From an uncultured Clostridium sp. (GTDB lineage Bacteria > Bacillota > Clostridia > TANB77 > CAG-508), in contig USGY01000004.1 in assembly GCA_900554365.1 (NCBI GenBank), forward strand, positions 1-64,000: a stretch of 64,000 nucleotides of DNA. Reading direction: 5' to 3'. Position 1 is the stretch's first letter. The number at the start of each line of letters is the position of its first letter. The notes beneath the pieces are model-generated. The model made no database searches, was not told where the DNA came from, and saw nothing but the letters and a program-made list of their open reading frames with translations. Positions 53,315 to 62,592 of the stretch are shown in pieces. The translations under genes and the position numbers were made by a program.

Positions 53315-55009
53315 ATGAATCTTAAAAATATTTGGAATAAAATTTTTTCATATCATCCTTCTAATGAGTATGAATTTAATCTTCCTGAAGAAGAGGCTTG
53401 GGAAGCCAATTTAAAAAATGATGAAATTTCTGATGTAAAAGAAAAACAAAAAATTTATCCTAGCTTAAATGTTAATAAAGAATTTTTACAAACCAAATAT
53501 AATCTTTTAATAAATAGTGATGTTATATTGCGAGATTTTACATTAAATGCTCGTGGCAAACAATATCATGCTTTTTTGATTTATATTGATGGAATGGTTG
53601 ACTCTAAAATAATGGATGATTTTGTTCTAAAACCATTAATGCTTAGAAACAGAAACAATTTATTTGATGGTCCTCAAAGTAAAGTTATCTCAGAAGCCGT
53701 TACAAATAATATTACAGTTAGAAAAGTTAAAAAATTTGATTTATCTGGATATTTGATGAATTGTTTAATGCCTCAAAATACTGTCACAGAAATTACTGAT
53801 TTTGACGAAGCTGCAACTGGTATAAATTCTGGTAATTGTGTTCTTTTTGTAGACACTCTTTCTTCTGCTTTTGATATTGAAGTTAAAGGTTTTAAGCAAA
53901 GAAGTATTGAAAAACCAACTAATGAAATGGTAATTAAAGGTCCTCATGAGGCATTTGTTGAAAATATACGTACAAATACATCTTTAATTAGAAGAATTGT
54001 AAATAATGAAAACTTAATTGTTGAAAATTTAGAAGTTGGCAAAATAACAAAAACAAAATGTGCTGTTTGCTATATGAAAAATCTTGCTAATCCTGATTTA
54101 ATTAATGAAGTTAAATATAGACTAAATAATTTATCTGTTGATTCTTTACTTTCTGCTGGTGAATTAGAGCAATTAATTGTTGATTCAAATGAATTAGGTG
54201 TTCCTCAAATTTTATCAACCGAAAGACCTGATAAAGTAACTAAATACCTTCTAAATGGTCGTGTTGCGGTTCTTATTAATGGAACTCCTTATGCTCTTAT
54301 TATGCCTGCTGTTTTAATTGATTTCTTATCTTCTGCTGAAGATACTAATTTAAAAGTTACTTTTAGTAATTTTTTAAGATTATTAAGAGTTTTAGCTGCA
54401 TTTATTACTTTATTACTTCCAGGATTATATATTGCAATTACAAGTTTTCACCAAGAAATACTTCCAACAAGTTTGTTATATTCTATATTAGCAGCTCGTG
54501 CAAGTGTTCCTTTTCCTATAATTACTGAAATCTTAATTATGGAATTTTCTTTTGAAATGATACGAGAAGCAGGTCTTAGAGTTCCTTCTTCTATTGGAAC
54601 GACAATTAGTATTGTTGGTGCTTTAGTTTTAGGTCAAGCAGCTGTTAGTGCAGGTATAGTTAGCCCTATATTAATTATTGTAGTTGCATTAACAGGAATA
54701 TCTTCATTTGCAATTCCTGATTTTTATTTTGGATTTCATTTAAGATATTTTAGATTTTTATTTATTATTCTAGGATTTATGGCAGGTTTCTTAGGTATTG
54801 CTATTGGATTATTTGTGTATATTTCATTACTATGTAATCAAAAATCTTTTGGTGTATCTTTTACAGCTCCTTTTGCCCCATCAACTAACCATAAAGGTAA
54901 TGGCTATTTACTGCCTCCTATTTGGAAACGTGAATATAGAGCTCCTTATATCGCTCCAACTAAAGAAAAAAGTCAAGAAAAAATATCTATGAAATGGAAA
55001 TTTTATTAA
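53315..55009 (+). CDS. Spore germination receptor A subunit (GerA/GerKA family)
   Basis: 564 residues. The N-terminal 300 residues form the soluble domain; four to six helices follow. LRVPSSIGTTISIVGALVLG and IPDFYFGFHLRYFRF are hallmark blocks. With the B and C subunits it forms a nutrient receptor in the inner spore membrane. First gene of the operon. Confidence 0.94.
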   Translation: MNLKNIWNKIFSYHPSNEYEFNLPEEEAWEANLKNDEISDVKEKQKIYPSLNVNKEFLQTKYNLLINSDVILRDFTLNARGKQYHAFLIYIDGMVDSKIMDDFVLKPLMLRNRNNLFDGPQSKVISEAVTNNITVRKVKKFDLSGYLMNCLMPQNTVTEITDFDEAATGINSGNCVLFVDTLSSAFDIEVKGFKQRSIEKPTNEMVIKGPHEAFVENIRTNTSLIRRIVNNENLIVENLEVGKITKTKCAVCYMKNLANPDLINEVKYRLNNLSVDSLLSAGELEQLIVDSNELGVPQILSTERPDKVTKYLLNGRVAVLINGTPYALIMPAVLIDFLSSAEDTNLKVTFSNFLRLLRVLAAFITLLLPGLYIAITSFHQEILPTSLLYSILAARASVPFPIITEILIMEFSFEMIREAGLRVPSSIGTTISIVGALVLGQAAVSAGIVSPILIIVVALTGISSFAIPDFYFGFHLRYFRFLFIILGFMAGFLGIAIGLFVYISLLCNQKSFGVSFTAPFAPSTNHKGNGYLLPPIWKREYRAPYIAPTKEKSQEKISMKWKFY

Positions 55010-55020
55010 AAGGTGATTTT

Positions 55021-56127
55021 ATGGTAAAAACAAAAATTAGTTCTTTAGAAGCAATAATGCTAATTCTAACACTTGTTATAAGTCATAGTATTTTATCATT
55101 ACCAAATGAAATATTAACTAAATATAATTCAGCTAGTTTGCTTAATTTATTATATCTTGGAATAATAGCAACATTAATTTCTTTATTGATAGTAAATTTG
55201 TTTAAACATTTTCCTGGTTTAGATATTGTTGATATTTCTAATGTTTTGGGAGGTACTTGGCTTAGAAATGCTATAGGCATAACTTTTATAATATATTTTA
55301 TTTTGACATCTAGTGTATTACTTCGTGATTTTTGTGAAAGTATTAAAATTATTTACTATCCTATAACTAATATTACATTTATAGTAGCTTTTGTAGTAAT
55401 AGCTGTTTGTATTGCAAATAGTTTAAACTTTAATGCAACAATTAAAACAAATCGTATTATTTTACCATTAGCATTAATAAGTATTGTATTTTTATTTATT
55501 ACTAATATTAATAATTTTAGACCTCAAAGAATTTTCCCCATCTTAGGTTCAGGATTTTTTAATACATTTATACTTGGACTTTCTAATATTGCTTCTTTTG
55601 GTGGTATTGCATATCTTTATTTTTTACCACCACTTTTGAAAAATCCAACAGACTTTAAAAAAATAGCTGTAACTTCTATGATAACAACAACAGTATATTT
55701 AATTTTTACAGTTGCTACTTTGCTTTTTATATTTTCATTTTTCTTAAATATAAGTGAAATATCCCCATTATATAATGCAACTAGATATATAGAATTTGGA
55801 TCATTTTTTCAAAGACTAGAATCGGTATTTTTACTTATTTGGATTTTGGTTTTTACATGTTATTTAAGTATTTCATTAAAAATGGCAACATATATTTTTC
55901 AAAAATTAACAAATTTAAATGATTCAAAAACACTTGTGCCAATATTAGGATTATTAACTTTTGGAATAGCTATAATTCCTAATAATTTAGCAATATCGCA
56001 GTTTTTTGAAAATAATATTTATCCAAGTCTAATGATTGGTATAGTGTTATTTCTTAGTTTAGGTATTTTGATTTTGGCAAACTTTTATAAGAAACATTCA
56101 AATACGCAAAAAAGCTCTACTTCTTGA
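55021..56127 (+). CDS. Spore germination receptor B subunit (GerAB family)
   Basis: 368 residues from ATG at 55021 after AAAGGTG. Ten hydrophobic helices, an amino acid permease-like (APC) fold; it is thought to bind the germinant. VKTKISSLEAIMLILTLVIS at the N-terminus and IFPILGSGFFNTFILG are typical. It follows the A subunit by 11 bases. Confidence 0.93.
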   Translation: MVKTKISSLEAIMLILTLVISHSILSLPNEILTKYNSASLLNLLYLGIIATLISLLIVNLFKHFPGLDIVDISNVLGGTWLRNAIGITFIIYFILTSSVLLRDFCESIKIIYYPITNITFIVAFVVIAVCIANSLNFNATIKTNRIILPLALISIVFLFITNINNFRPQRIFPILGSGFFNTFILGLSNIASFGGIAYLYFLPPLLKNPTDFKKIAVTSMITTTVYLIFTVATLLFIFSFFLNISEISPLYNATRYIEFGSFFQRLESVFLLIWILVFTCYLSISLKMATYIFQKLTNLNDSKTLVPILGLLTFGIAIIPNNLAISQFFENNIYPSLMIGIVLFLSLGILILANFYKKHSNTQKSSTS

Positions 56128-56144
56128 AAGGAGGTTTTATAATA

Positions 56145-57305
56145 TTGAAATGGTTTAAAAAAATATTTATTTTATTAATGATTTGCATATTTATAGCTGC
56201 TTTTTCTAGTTCATATTCTTCTTTAAATATAGATAAATTAATTTATGTACTAGCAATAGGAATAGATAAAGGAGCTAATAATACATTAGAAGTAACTTTT
56301 CAATTTTCTAATCCTCTTTCTGTTGAAGCAAGTGGTAGTGAAAAGGCTGAAACCATGACAAATACTGTTACTGCTACTTCAATTAGTGATGCTATAAATT
56401 CAATTAATAGTTTTCAAGAACGTCAACTAAACTTATCTCATTGCAAAATTGTAATATTTTCAGAAGAACTAGCAAGTCAAGGGATTTCAGATGAAATATA
56501 TACTTTAATAAATGATACACAAATTCGTCCATCTTCTAATATTGTTGTTTGTAAAAGTAAAGCCAAAGATTATATTGAACAAACAAAACCTGAAGTTGAG
56601 AATCTTATTTCTAAATATTATGAAACTCTTGCAAATTCAAGTAAATACACTGGAAGAACTCCTAATGCAACTCTTGGTAATTTTTTTAATGCTTTAATTT
56701 GTAAATCCTGTGAGCCATACGCCATTCTTGGAAGTATAAATGGCGAAAATTCAACAATTCAAGGAAGCAATAAAGTTCAAAATTTGGGTGTTGCTGTTTT
56801 TAAAAATGATACTTTAGTTGGAGAATTAAATAGTAATGATACAATTTCATTTTTAAACATGAAAAATAGCGTAAATAGATTTTTAATTTCTATTCCTGAT
56901 CCTTTAAATAATAATGAATTAATTGATTTATATGTCTCACCTACGAAACCTACAAAAATAGAGGTTGATACATCAACATCAACCCCTTATATAAAAATTA
57001 AATGTTATTTTTCAGCTCGTATTTATTCTATGGCAGAAAATTCTCAATATTTATCTAAAGATGTTTTAGCAGCAATTTCTAATTCTTGCAATAGTTATAT
57101 AGAATCTATGTTTTTAGATTATTTATATAAAACATCAAAAAATTATAAATCAGATATTAGTGATTTTGGAAATTTTGCATTAAAGAATTTTTTAACTACA
57201 CAAGATTATGAAAATTATAACTGGAGAGAAAATTATAAAAATTCTTTTTTTCATGTAAATGTTGATACTTCTGTAAAATCAGGTATGTTAATTACCGCAA
57301 CTTAA
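56145..57305 (+). CDS. Spore germination receptor C subunit (GerAC family), no lipobox Cys
   Basis: 386 residues from TTG at 56145, eight bases past AGGAGG. YVLAIGIDKGANNTLEVTFQ is the conserved start of the GerAC domain, and ERQLNLSHCKIVIFSEELA follows. GerAC proteins are normally lipoproteins with a Cys at the end of the signal peptide (LTGCWD). Here that stretch reads IAAFSSSYSSLNIDK, with no Cys, so it is probably held by an uncleaved signal anchor. Confidence 0.92.
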   Translation: MKWFKKIFILLMICIFIAAFSSSYSSLNIDKLIYVLAIGIDKGANNTLEVTFQFSNPLSVEASGSEKAETMTNTVTATSISDAINSINSFQERQLNLSHCKIVIFSEELASQGISDEIYTLINDTQIRPSSNIVVCKSKAKDYIEQTKPEVENLISKYYETLANSSKYTGRTPNATLGNFFNALICKSCEPYAILGSINGENSTIQGSNKVQNLGVAVFKNDTLVGELNSNDTISFLNMKNSVNRFLISIPDPLNNNELIDLYVSPTKPTKIEVDTSTSTPYIKIKCYFSARIYSMAENSQYLSKDVLAAISNSCNSYIESMFLDYLYKTSKNYKSDISDFGNFALKNFLTTQDYENYNWRENYKNSFFHVNVDTSVKSGMLITAT

Positions 57306-57320
57306 ATTAAAAAGGAGAAA

Positions 57321-57350
57321 ATCCAATTATCTAGTAAAATAGATAATTGG
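57321..57350 (+). other. Hairpin between ger ribosome binding site and next start
   Basis: TCCAATTATCTA / TAGATAATTGGA, a 12-bp stem with a five-base loop. It separates an AAAAAGGAG ribosome binding site (57308-57318) from the ATG at 57364. It may be a weak terminator, or folding may bring the binding site near the start codon. Confidence 0.5.
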
Positions 57351-57363
57351 ATTATATATAATT

Positions 57364-57543
57364 ATGAATAGTATTATTTATCAAATTTTATTTTTATTTA
57401 TTACAATTTATATTTTTTTAAAAGCTATTGGTTATGCTTTGTACGAAATTAAAGAACTTAAAAATAAACCTGGTGGAATTACAGTTATTGTTTTTTCCGC
57501 TTTAATTGTATTGTTTGTGAATATAGTAATGTTATTTAAGTAG
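57364..57543 (+). CDS. Small membrane protein at the end of the ger operon
   Basis: 59 residues: two hydrophobic helices (IIYQILFLFITIYIFLKAIG and ITVIVFSALIVLFVNIVML) joined by a short charged loop (EIKELKNKPGG). Its end overlaps the convergent rnr stop by eight bases. Small two-helix D subunits accompany some ger receptors in Bacillus; this could be one (inference from position and topology). Confidence 0.6.
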   Translation: MNSIIYQILFLFITIYIFLKAIGYALYEIKELKNKPGGITVIVFSALIVLFVNIVMLFK

Positions 57544-59680
57544 TTTCTTCTTTGTCTTCTTCTTGTACTATTTCAAAATCAATTTCACGTAACTGTTTAT
57601 TGGCTCTAACAACTCTTATTTTTACTTCATCACCTATTTTGTATGTTTTGTTAGAATCTTCACCAATTAATACTTTTCTTTCTTCATCATATATAAAATA
57701 CTCTCCACCCATTCCGTCAAACCTTACTAAACCTTCTACCGTATTTTCAAGTTCAACAAACATTCCAAATGGTGTTATAGATGACACAATACCTTGATAT
57801 TCTTCTCCAATTTTTCCTTCCATATATTCTGCTTTTTTCATTTTTTCTGCATCACGTTCTACTTCTGTTGCTACTTTTTCTCTATCTGATGATTTCTTGC
57901 TTCTGTCTTCCGCTTCTTTTTTTAGCTTGTCTATTTCTTTATCATCTAATATATAATTATTTTTTAAATATTCTGAGATAACTCTATGGATAAATAAATC
58001 TGGATATCTTCTAATTGGTGAGGTAAAATGACAATAATATTTGCTTGCAATTCCAAAATGTCCTTTGTTTTCAGCCTCATATCTTGCTAATTTTAGTGTT
58101 CGTAACAATAATGTAGAAACAACTCTTTCTTCTGGTGTACCTTTTACTTTTTCCAAGACTTTTTCAAACTCTTTAGGATATACATGATCTTGAGTTGCTT
58201 TTATTTGTAATCCAAAATTAAATAAAAATTTATTTAATTCTTTTACTTTTTCTAGGTCTGGCTCTTCATGTACACGATATATAAAAGGCGCATCTAACCA
58301 ATAAAACTTTTCTGCTATTGTTTCGTTTGCTGTTAGCATAAATTGTTCTATTATCTCATTTGCAAATGTTGTTTCATATTTTCCAACGTTAATTGCTTTT
58401 CCTTCAATATCTAAGTCGATTTTACTTTCTGGAATATTTAAGTTTAAATAGCCATTTTCTAATCTTCTTTCTTTTAAAATTTTAGCTAGTTCTGCCATAT
58501 TATCAAATTCTTGTATATATGGTTTATATCTTTCTAAAACGTTTTCATCTGATCTATCTAGTATTTTTTGAACATCTTTATAGCACATTCTTTCTGTTAC
58601 ACATATTACACCTTTATATACTTCACTTGAAGTTACTTTTCCTTTAGAATTAATTTCCATAGAACATGATAATGTATATCTATCTTCTCCTGCATTTAAA
58701 CTGCAAATTCCATTTGATAGTTCACGTGGTAACATTGGTATAACTCTTCCCAACATATAGATGCTTGTTCCTCTTAATAATGCTTCTTGGTCTAATAAAC
58801 TATTTTCTTTTACATAATAGCTAACATCTGCTATATGGACATCTAATTTATAGTTTCCATTTTCTAATTTGCTAACTCTTACAGCATCATCTAAATCTTT
58901 AGCATCTTCTCCATCAATTGTAAAAATTATATCATTTCTTTTATCAATTCTATTTTTTATGTCTTTTCTATCTATTTGTGTTCCACAATTAATGGCTTCT
59001 TTTACTACTGGCTCTGGAAATCTTGATGGCAATTGATATTCTTTTATTATAGAAAGCATATCAACTCCTGCTTCATTAACATTACCTAATACTTCTATAA
59101 TTTTTCCTTCAGCCTTTTTACCATTTTCAGGATATTTTGTAATTTTAACTAATACTTTATGATTATTTCTAGCTTTTCCAAAATTCTTTTTTGATATAAA
59201 TATATCTGTTCCAAAGTTTTTATCATCTGGCACAACAAATCCAAAATTTTTGTTGTTTTGGAATATTCCAACTAAAGTATCTTTTTCATGTTTTAATATT
59301 CTTACAACTTTACCTTCTGCACTTTTTATTTTGTTTTCTTCTTCTATAATTTCTATTAGAACATGGTCTCCATTTAAAGCATTTAATGAATTTTCTTTTG
59401 ATACAAAGATTTCATCTTCTTGCCCTTCTATTTTTACAAATCCAAATCCTTTAGCATTTTTTCTAAAATATCCCTCATAATATGTTTTTTCATTTATACT
59501 ATATCTATTTTTTCTGTTTTTTTGGATTTTCATTTCCAATTCTAATTTTCCAATTAATTCTAGAAATTCATGATATTCATTTTTAGGCACTTTCATAAAC
59601 ATTGCTATTTCTTTTGCCTTCATCGGGACATAATCATCATCACTCATAAAATCTATAATTTTCTGTTCTCGATCTTCCAT
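57536..59680 (-). CDS. rnr: Ribonuclease R
   Basis: 3' to 5' exoribonuclease for structured RNA. 714 residues. Cold-shock-type domains (RKNAKGFGFVKIEGQEDEIF; NKNFGFVVPDDKNFGTDIFI) precede the RNB catalytic domain (DGEDAKDLDDAVRV with the metal-binding Asp residues). An S1 domain near the C-terminus (YQGIVSSITPFGMFVELENT) completes it. It follows secG, the usual order. Confidence 0.95.
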   Translation of the reverse strand: MEDREQKIIDFMSDDDYVPMKAKEIAMFMKVPKNEYHEFLELIGKLELEMKIQKNRKNRYSINEKTYYEGYFRKNAKGFGFVKIEGQEDEIFVSKENSLNALNGDHVLIEIIEEENKIKSAEGKVVRILKHEKDTLVGIFQNNKNFGFVVPDDKNFGTDIFISKKNFGKARNNHKVLVKITKYPENGKKAEGKIIEVLGNVNEAGVDMLSIIKEYQLPSRFPEPVVKEAINCGTQIDRKDIKNRIDKRNDIIFTIDGEDAKDLDDAVRVSKLENGNYKLDVHIADVSYYVKENSLLDQEALLRGTSIYMLGRVIPMLPRELSNGICSLNAGEDRYTLSCSMEINSKGKVTSSEVYKGVICVTERMCYKDVQKILDRSDENVLERYKPYIQEFDNMAELAKILKERRLENGYLNLNIPESKIDLDIEGKAINVGKYETTFANEIIEQFMLTANETIAEKFYWLDAPFIYRVHEEPDLEKVKELNKFLFNFGLQIKATQDHVYPKEFEKVLEKVKGTPEERVVSTLLLRTLKLARYEAENKGHFGIASKYYCHFTSPIRRYPDLFIHRVISEYLKNNYILDDKEIDKLKKEAEDRSKKSSDREKVATEVERDAEKMKKAEYMEGKIGEEYQGIVSSITPFGMFVELENTVEGLVRFDGMGGEYFIYDEERKVLIGEDSNKTYKIGDEVKIRVVRANKQLREIDFEIVQEEDKEETT

Positions 59681-59717
59681 TACTAAAATTCATTACCTCT
59701 TTCTTTTTATAATTTTA

Positions 59718-59757
59718 TTATATAAAAGGGGCTTGTTTATTAATAAACCGCCCCTAA
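59718..59757 (-). terminator. Terminator after secG
   Basis: AGGGGCGGTTTATT / AATAAACAAGCCCCT stem followed by TTTTAT on the minus strand. Confidence 0.65.
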
Positions 59758-59763
59758 TTTATT

Positions 59764-60012
59764 TTATACCATATATAAAATTCCTAACACAATAGTTAAT
59801 ATCGCAAATACAATTGATAGTATAATTGTCCATCTTTTTAATTTTCCTTCTTTAGTTCTACCTTTATTTTTTTCATAAAAGTTGTTTGTTGATGAACCTG
59901 TTATTGCTGCAGATAAACCTGCATCTTCTTTTGCTTGCATTAATGTTAATATTATTATAATTACAGCTACTATAAAATAAATTGCTATTAATATTCCTTT
60001 TACGATTGACAT
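59764..60012 (-). CDS. secG: Preprotein translocase subunit SecG
   Basis: 82 residues. Two helices (GILIAIYFIVAVIIIILTLM and WTIILSIVFAILTIVLGILY) flank the conserved AKEDAGLSAAITGSS loop. Accessory subunit of the SecYEG channel. Confidence 0.95.
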   Translation of the reverse strand: MSIVKGILIAIYFIVAVIIIILTLMQAKEDAGLSAAITGSSTNNFYEKNKGRTKEGKLKRWTIILSIVFAILTIVLGILYMV

Positions 60013-60095
60013 CTGCTATTCCTCCTCACGGTTTTTCTCATAGTTACTTGCCTATTGTAACATATATTTTATAAAATTGCAACAATATGAAGTTG

Positions 60096-60782
60096 TTATT
60101 TTTCGTAAATTTTCCATATTCCTATTTGCTTTGGTTCACTTATAAATTTCATTTCTTGCTTTGTTATAGGATGTTGTATTATTAATTCGTTTGCCCATAG
60201 TGCTATTTGTTTTCCCGTTCCTCTAGTACCATATTTTTGATCTCCATATATACTGTGACCTGCATATGATAATTGAACTCTTATTTGATGATGTCTTCCT
60301 GTATGTAAATTTACTTTTACTACACTTAAATTTTCTTTTTTGTTATAATCTAAAACTTCATAATCTAATTTTGCATATTTTGAATTTGGCACATTTTTAT
60401 TTACAACTTTACTAAAATTATTTTTTGTATCTTTATATAAATAATTTTCTAAAGTTCCTTTATTTTCTTTAAATTTTCCATCTACTATAGCTAAATATCT
60501 TTTTTTGAATATTTTTTCTCTTACCTGATTACTTAATCTTGATGCAGCTTTTGATGTTCTTGCAAATACCATAACTCCACCTACAGGTCTATCTAATCTA
60601 TGAACTAGTCCTAAATATACATTTCCCGGCTTATTGTATTTTTCTTTTATATAACTTTTCACCAGACTTAACATATCTAAATCTTCTGTTTTATCAGCTT
60701 GTGATGGTATGTTTGGTATTTTTTCTACAACTATTATATGATTATCTTCATATATTACATTTAATTTTGGTTCTTTTTCCAT
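60096..60782 (-). CDS. RluD-like RNA pseudouridine synthase
   Basis: 228 residues from ATG at 60782, one base beyond the upstream stop. VVEKIPNIPSQADKTED, then GLVHRLDRPVGGVMVFAR (HRLD motif with the catalytic Asp), and HTGRHHQIRVQLSYAGHSIYGD are the RluA/RluD family blocks. No S4 domain is present, which suggests a single-target synthase; the target is not predictable. Confidence 0.9.
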   Translation of the reverse strand: MEKEPKLNVIYEDNHIIVVEKIPNIPSQADKTEDLDMLSLVKSYIKEKYNKPGNVYLGLVHRLDRPVGGVMVFARTSKAASRLSNQVREKIFKKRYLAIVDGKFKENKGTLENYLYKDTKNNFSKVVNKNVPNSKYAKLDYEVLDYNKKENLSVVKVNLHTGRHHQIRVQLSYAGHSIYGDQKYGTRGTGKQIALWANELIIQHPITKQEMKFISEPKQIGIWKIYEK

Positions 60783-60783
60783 T

Positions 60784-61647
60784 CTAACTTTCCCATCTAC
60801 TATAAATTCCACAAGGTAAAATTAATTCTGAATTTTCCATTGGAATTCCAATTTCTCCACATTCTAATTTTCCTTTATGCTTTTTTGCAATTGTTATATT
60901 CATAATATTTTTTAAGACTGTACTAGAAATACCTGTGGTATATGAATTTATCAAGAAAAATAATGGCTTGTCTGATAATACTTTTGTACATAGTTCTACT
61001 AAATCATAAATGTTATTTTCAAATTGCCATACTTCTCCTTTAGCTCCTCTACCATAAGAAGGTGGGTCCATTATTATTGCATCATATTTATTTCCGCGTC
61101 TAATTTCTCTATTTACAAATTTAACAACATCATCAACAATAAATCTAACTGGTCTATTTGCTAACCCTGATGATACAACATTCTCTTTTGCCCATGTTGT
61201 CATTCCTTTTGAACTATCTACATGACATACAGATGCTCCAGCTGATAAACAAGCAACTGTTGCCCCTCCTGTATATGCAAATAAATTTAACACTTTTATC
61301 TCACGTTTTGAATTTTTTATTTTATTTATCATCCAATCCCAGTTAACAGCTTGTTCAGGAAATAATCCTGTGTGTTTAAATCCCATTGGCTTTATATTAA
61401 ATATTAAATTTTTATAATGAACTTGCCAACTACTTGGAATTTTTTTATTAAACTCCCAAGATCCTCCTCCTGTTTTACTTCTGTGATATGTAGCATTTAT
61501 TTTTTTCCACTTTTCAGGGAAGCTTTTATCTTTCCATATTATTTGTGGATCTGGTCTTGATAAAACAACATTTCCCCATTGCTCTAATTTTTGTCCATCT
61601 GCCATATCTAAAATTTTATATTCTTTCCAATCATTTGCTAATTTCAT
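60784..61647 (-). CDS. SAM-dependent methyltransferase (RlmI/PF10672-like)
   Basis: 287 residues. KVLNLFAYTGGATVACLSAG is the SAM-binding motif, CHVDSSKGMTTWAKENV motif II, and IIMDPPSYGRGAKGE the catalytic DPPSY block of m5C/m2G rRNA methyltransferases of the RlmI/RlmK group. The N-terminal PUA domain of RlmI is absent. Coupled to the pseudouridine synthase: a small RNA-modification pair. Confidence 0.85.
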   Translation of the reverse strand: MKLANDWKEYKILDMADGQKLEQWGNVVLSRPDPQIIWKDKSFPEKWKKINATYHRSKTGGGSWEFNKKIPSSWQVHYKNLIFNIKPMGFKHTGLFPEQAVNWDWMINKIKNSKREIKVLNLFAYTGGATVACLSAGASVCHVDSSKGMTTWAKENVVSSGLANRPVRFIVDDVVKFVNREIRRGNKYDAIIMDPPSYGRGAKGEVWQFENNIYDLVELCTKVLSDKPLFFLINSYTTGISSTVLKNIMNITIAKKHKGKLECGEIGIPMENSELILPCGIYSRWES

Positions 61648-61712
61648 ATTTATTTAGTAACTAAAAAGTTACTATCCTCCTTTTATTAGAATAGTAACAT
61701 TTTAACATATTT

Positions 61713-61937
61713 TTATGTATTTTGCAAAATCTCCAAAAAATTGTATATCATTATTATATTTAAGCTTGAAAATGCAATAAAAGCTAAACTTACAGTAGTT
61801 ATAAATTTATGTTTTTTTATTGCTCTTTTTATTTTTGCTAAATATATTTTTTCTTTTAATATTATTTTCTTTAATGACATTTCCTTGGTTTTTGTATTAT
61901 ATTTTACCTCATACCACTTTTCTTTTGCTAATTCCAT
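61713..61937 (-). CDS. Small membrane protein, unknown
   Basis: 74 residues from ATG at 61937 after GGGGGGAG. A basic N-terminal half (AKIKRAIKKHK) and one C-terminal membrane helix (FITTVSLAFIAFSSLNIIMI). No family recognised. Confidence 0.55.
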   Translation of the reverse strand: MELAKEKWYEVKYNTKTKEMSLKKIILKEKIYLAKIKRAIKKHKFITTVSLAFIAFSSLNIIMIYNFLEILQNT

Positions 61938-62103
61938 TGACACTCCCCCCTTTATATATATATTCATATATAAAGCCAAATATTCTTTAATTCATAATAA
62001 AATTTGCATTTTTATGTAAATAGTGGTAAAATAATAAGTATTAGAGGGAGTTTCCTCTATGTTGCATATAACAATCACATTTTTTTGATTAAGGAGTTAC
62101 ATT

Positions 62104-62517
62104 ATGATTACCTCACCTAATGGTCTTAAGACCAAGCGACATATGAATGTTGCTTTAAAAAAGGTTCTCATTGCAATTTTAGTGATTGTACTTCTGGCTT
62201 TTATTTATGTTATTGCTTCAAATGTCAATGATTTGGTTTCTACTTTAGTGAACATTCCTACCAAGCATACTGAATTCATTATTGGACTTATTGCTGGAGT
62301 TGTGATTATTAAGGGTGTTGATTTGTTGGTTGATCCGAAACCAGCACCTAAAAGTTCTAACTCTTTACTTAATCCTCCTTCATTCCCGAAGAAGAATACT
62401 AAGTCCAAGGAGAGTCAAACCAAAAAAAAGACTAACACAGCAAATAGCAGCTCAAATGCTCCAACTGAGTCTTACAAGACGGTTCCAGCAACTATGTCGA
62501 ACTTTACGATTAATTAG
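62104..62517 (+). CDS. Hypothetical membrane protein with Ser/Lys/Asn-rich tail
   Basis: 137 residues. Two helices (VLIAILVIVLLAFIYVIAS; EFIIGLIAGVVIIKGVDLLV) and a disordered tail rich in Ser, Lys, Thr and Asn. Codon use differs from the neighbours (more AAG, CTT and C-ending codons), which may mean recent acquisition. It has its own ribosome binding site (AAGGAG) and terminator. Confidence 0.6.
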   Translation: MITSPNGLKTKRHMNVALKKVLIAILVIVLLAFIYVIASNVNDLVSTLVNIPTKHTEFIIGLIAGVVIIKGVDLLVDPKPAPKSSNSLLNPPSFPKKNTKSKESQTKKKTNTANSSSNAPTESYKTVPATMSNFTIN

Positions 62518-62557
62518 AATTGCTGTAAAGAAGCTTAACTAGGGTCAGATAAAACAG

Positions 62558-62592
62558 GAGGCGTAGAATTTATGCCTCCTGTTATTTTAATT
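62558..62592 (+). terminator. Terminator
   Basis: ACAGGAGGC / GCCTCCTGT stem then TATTTTAATT, between the 62104 gene and convergent uvrC. Confidence 0.75.
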
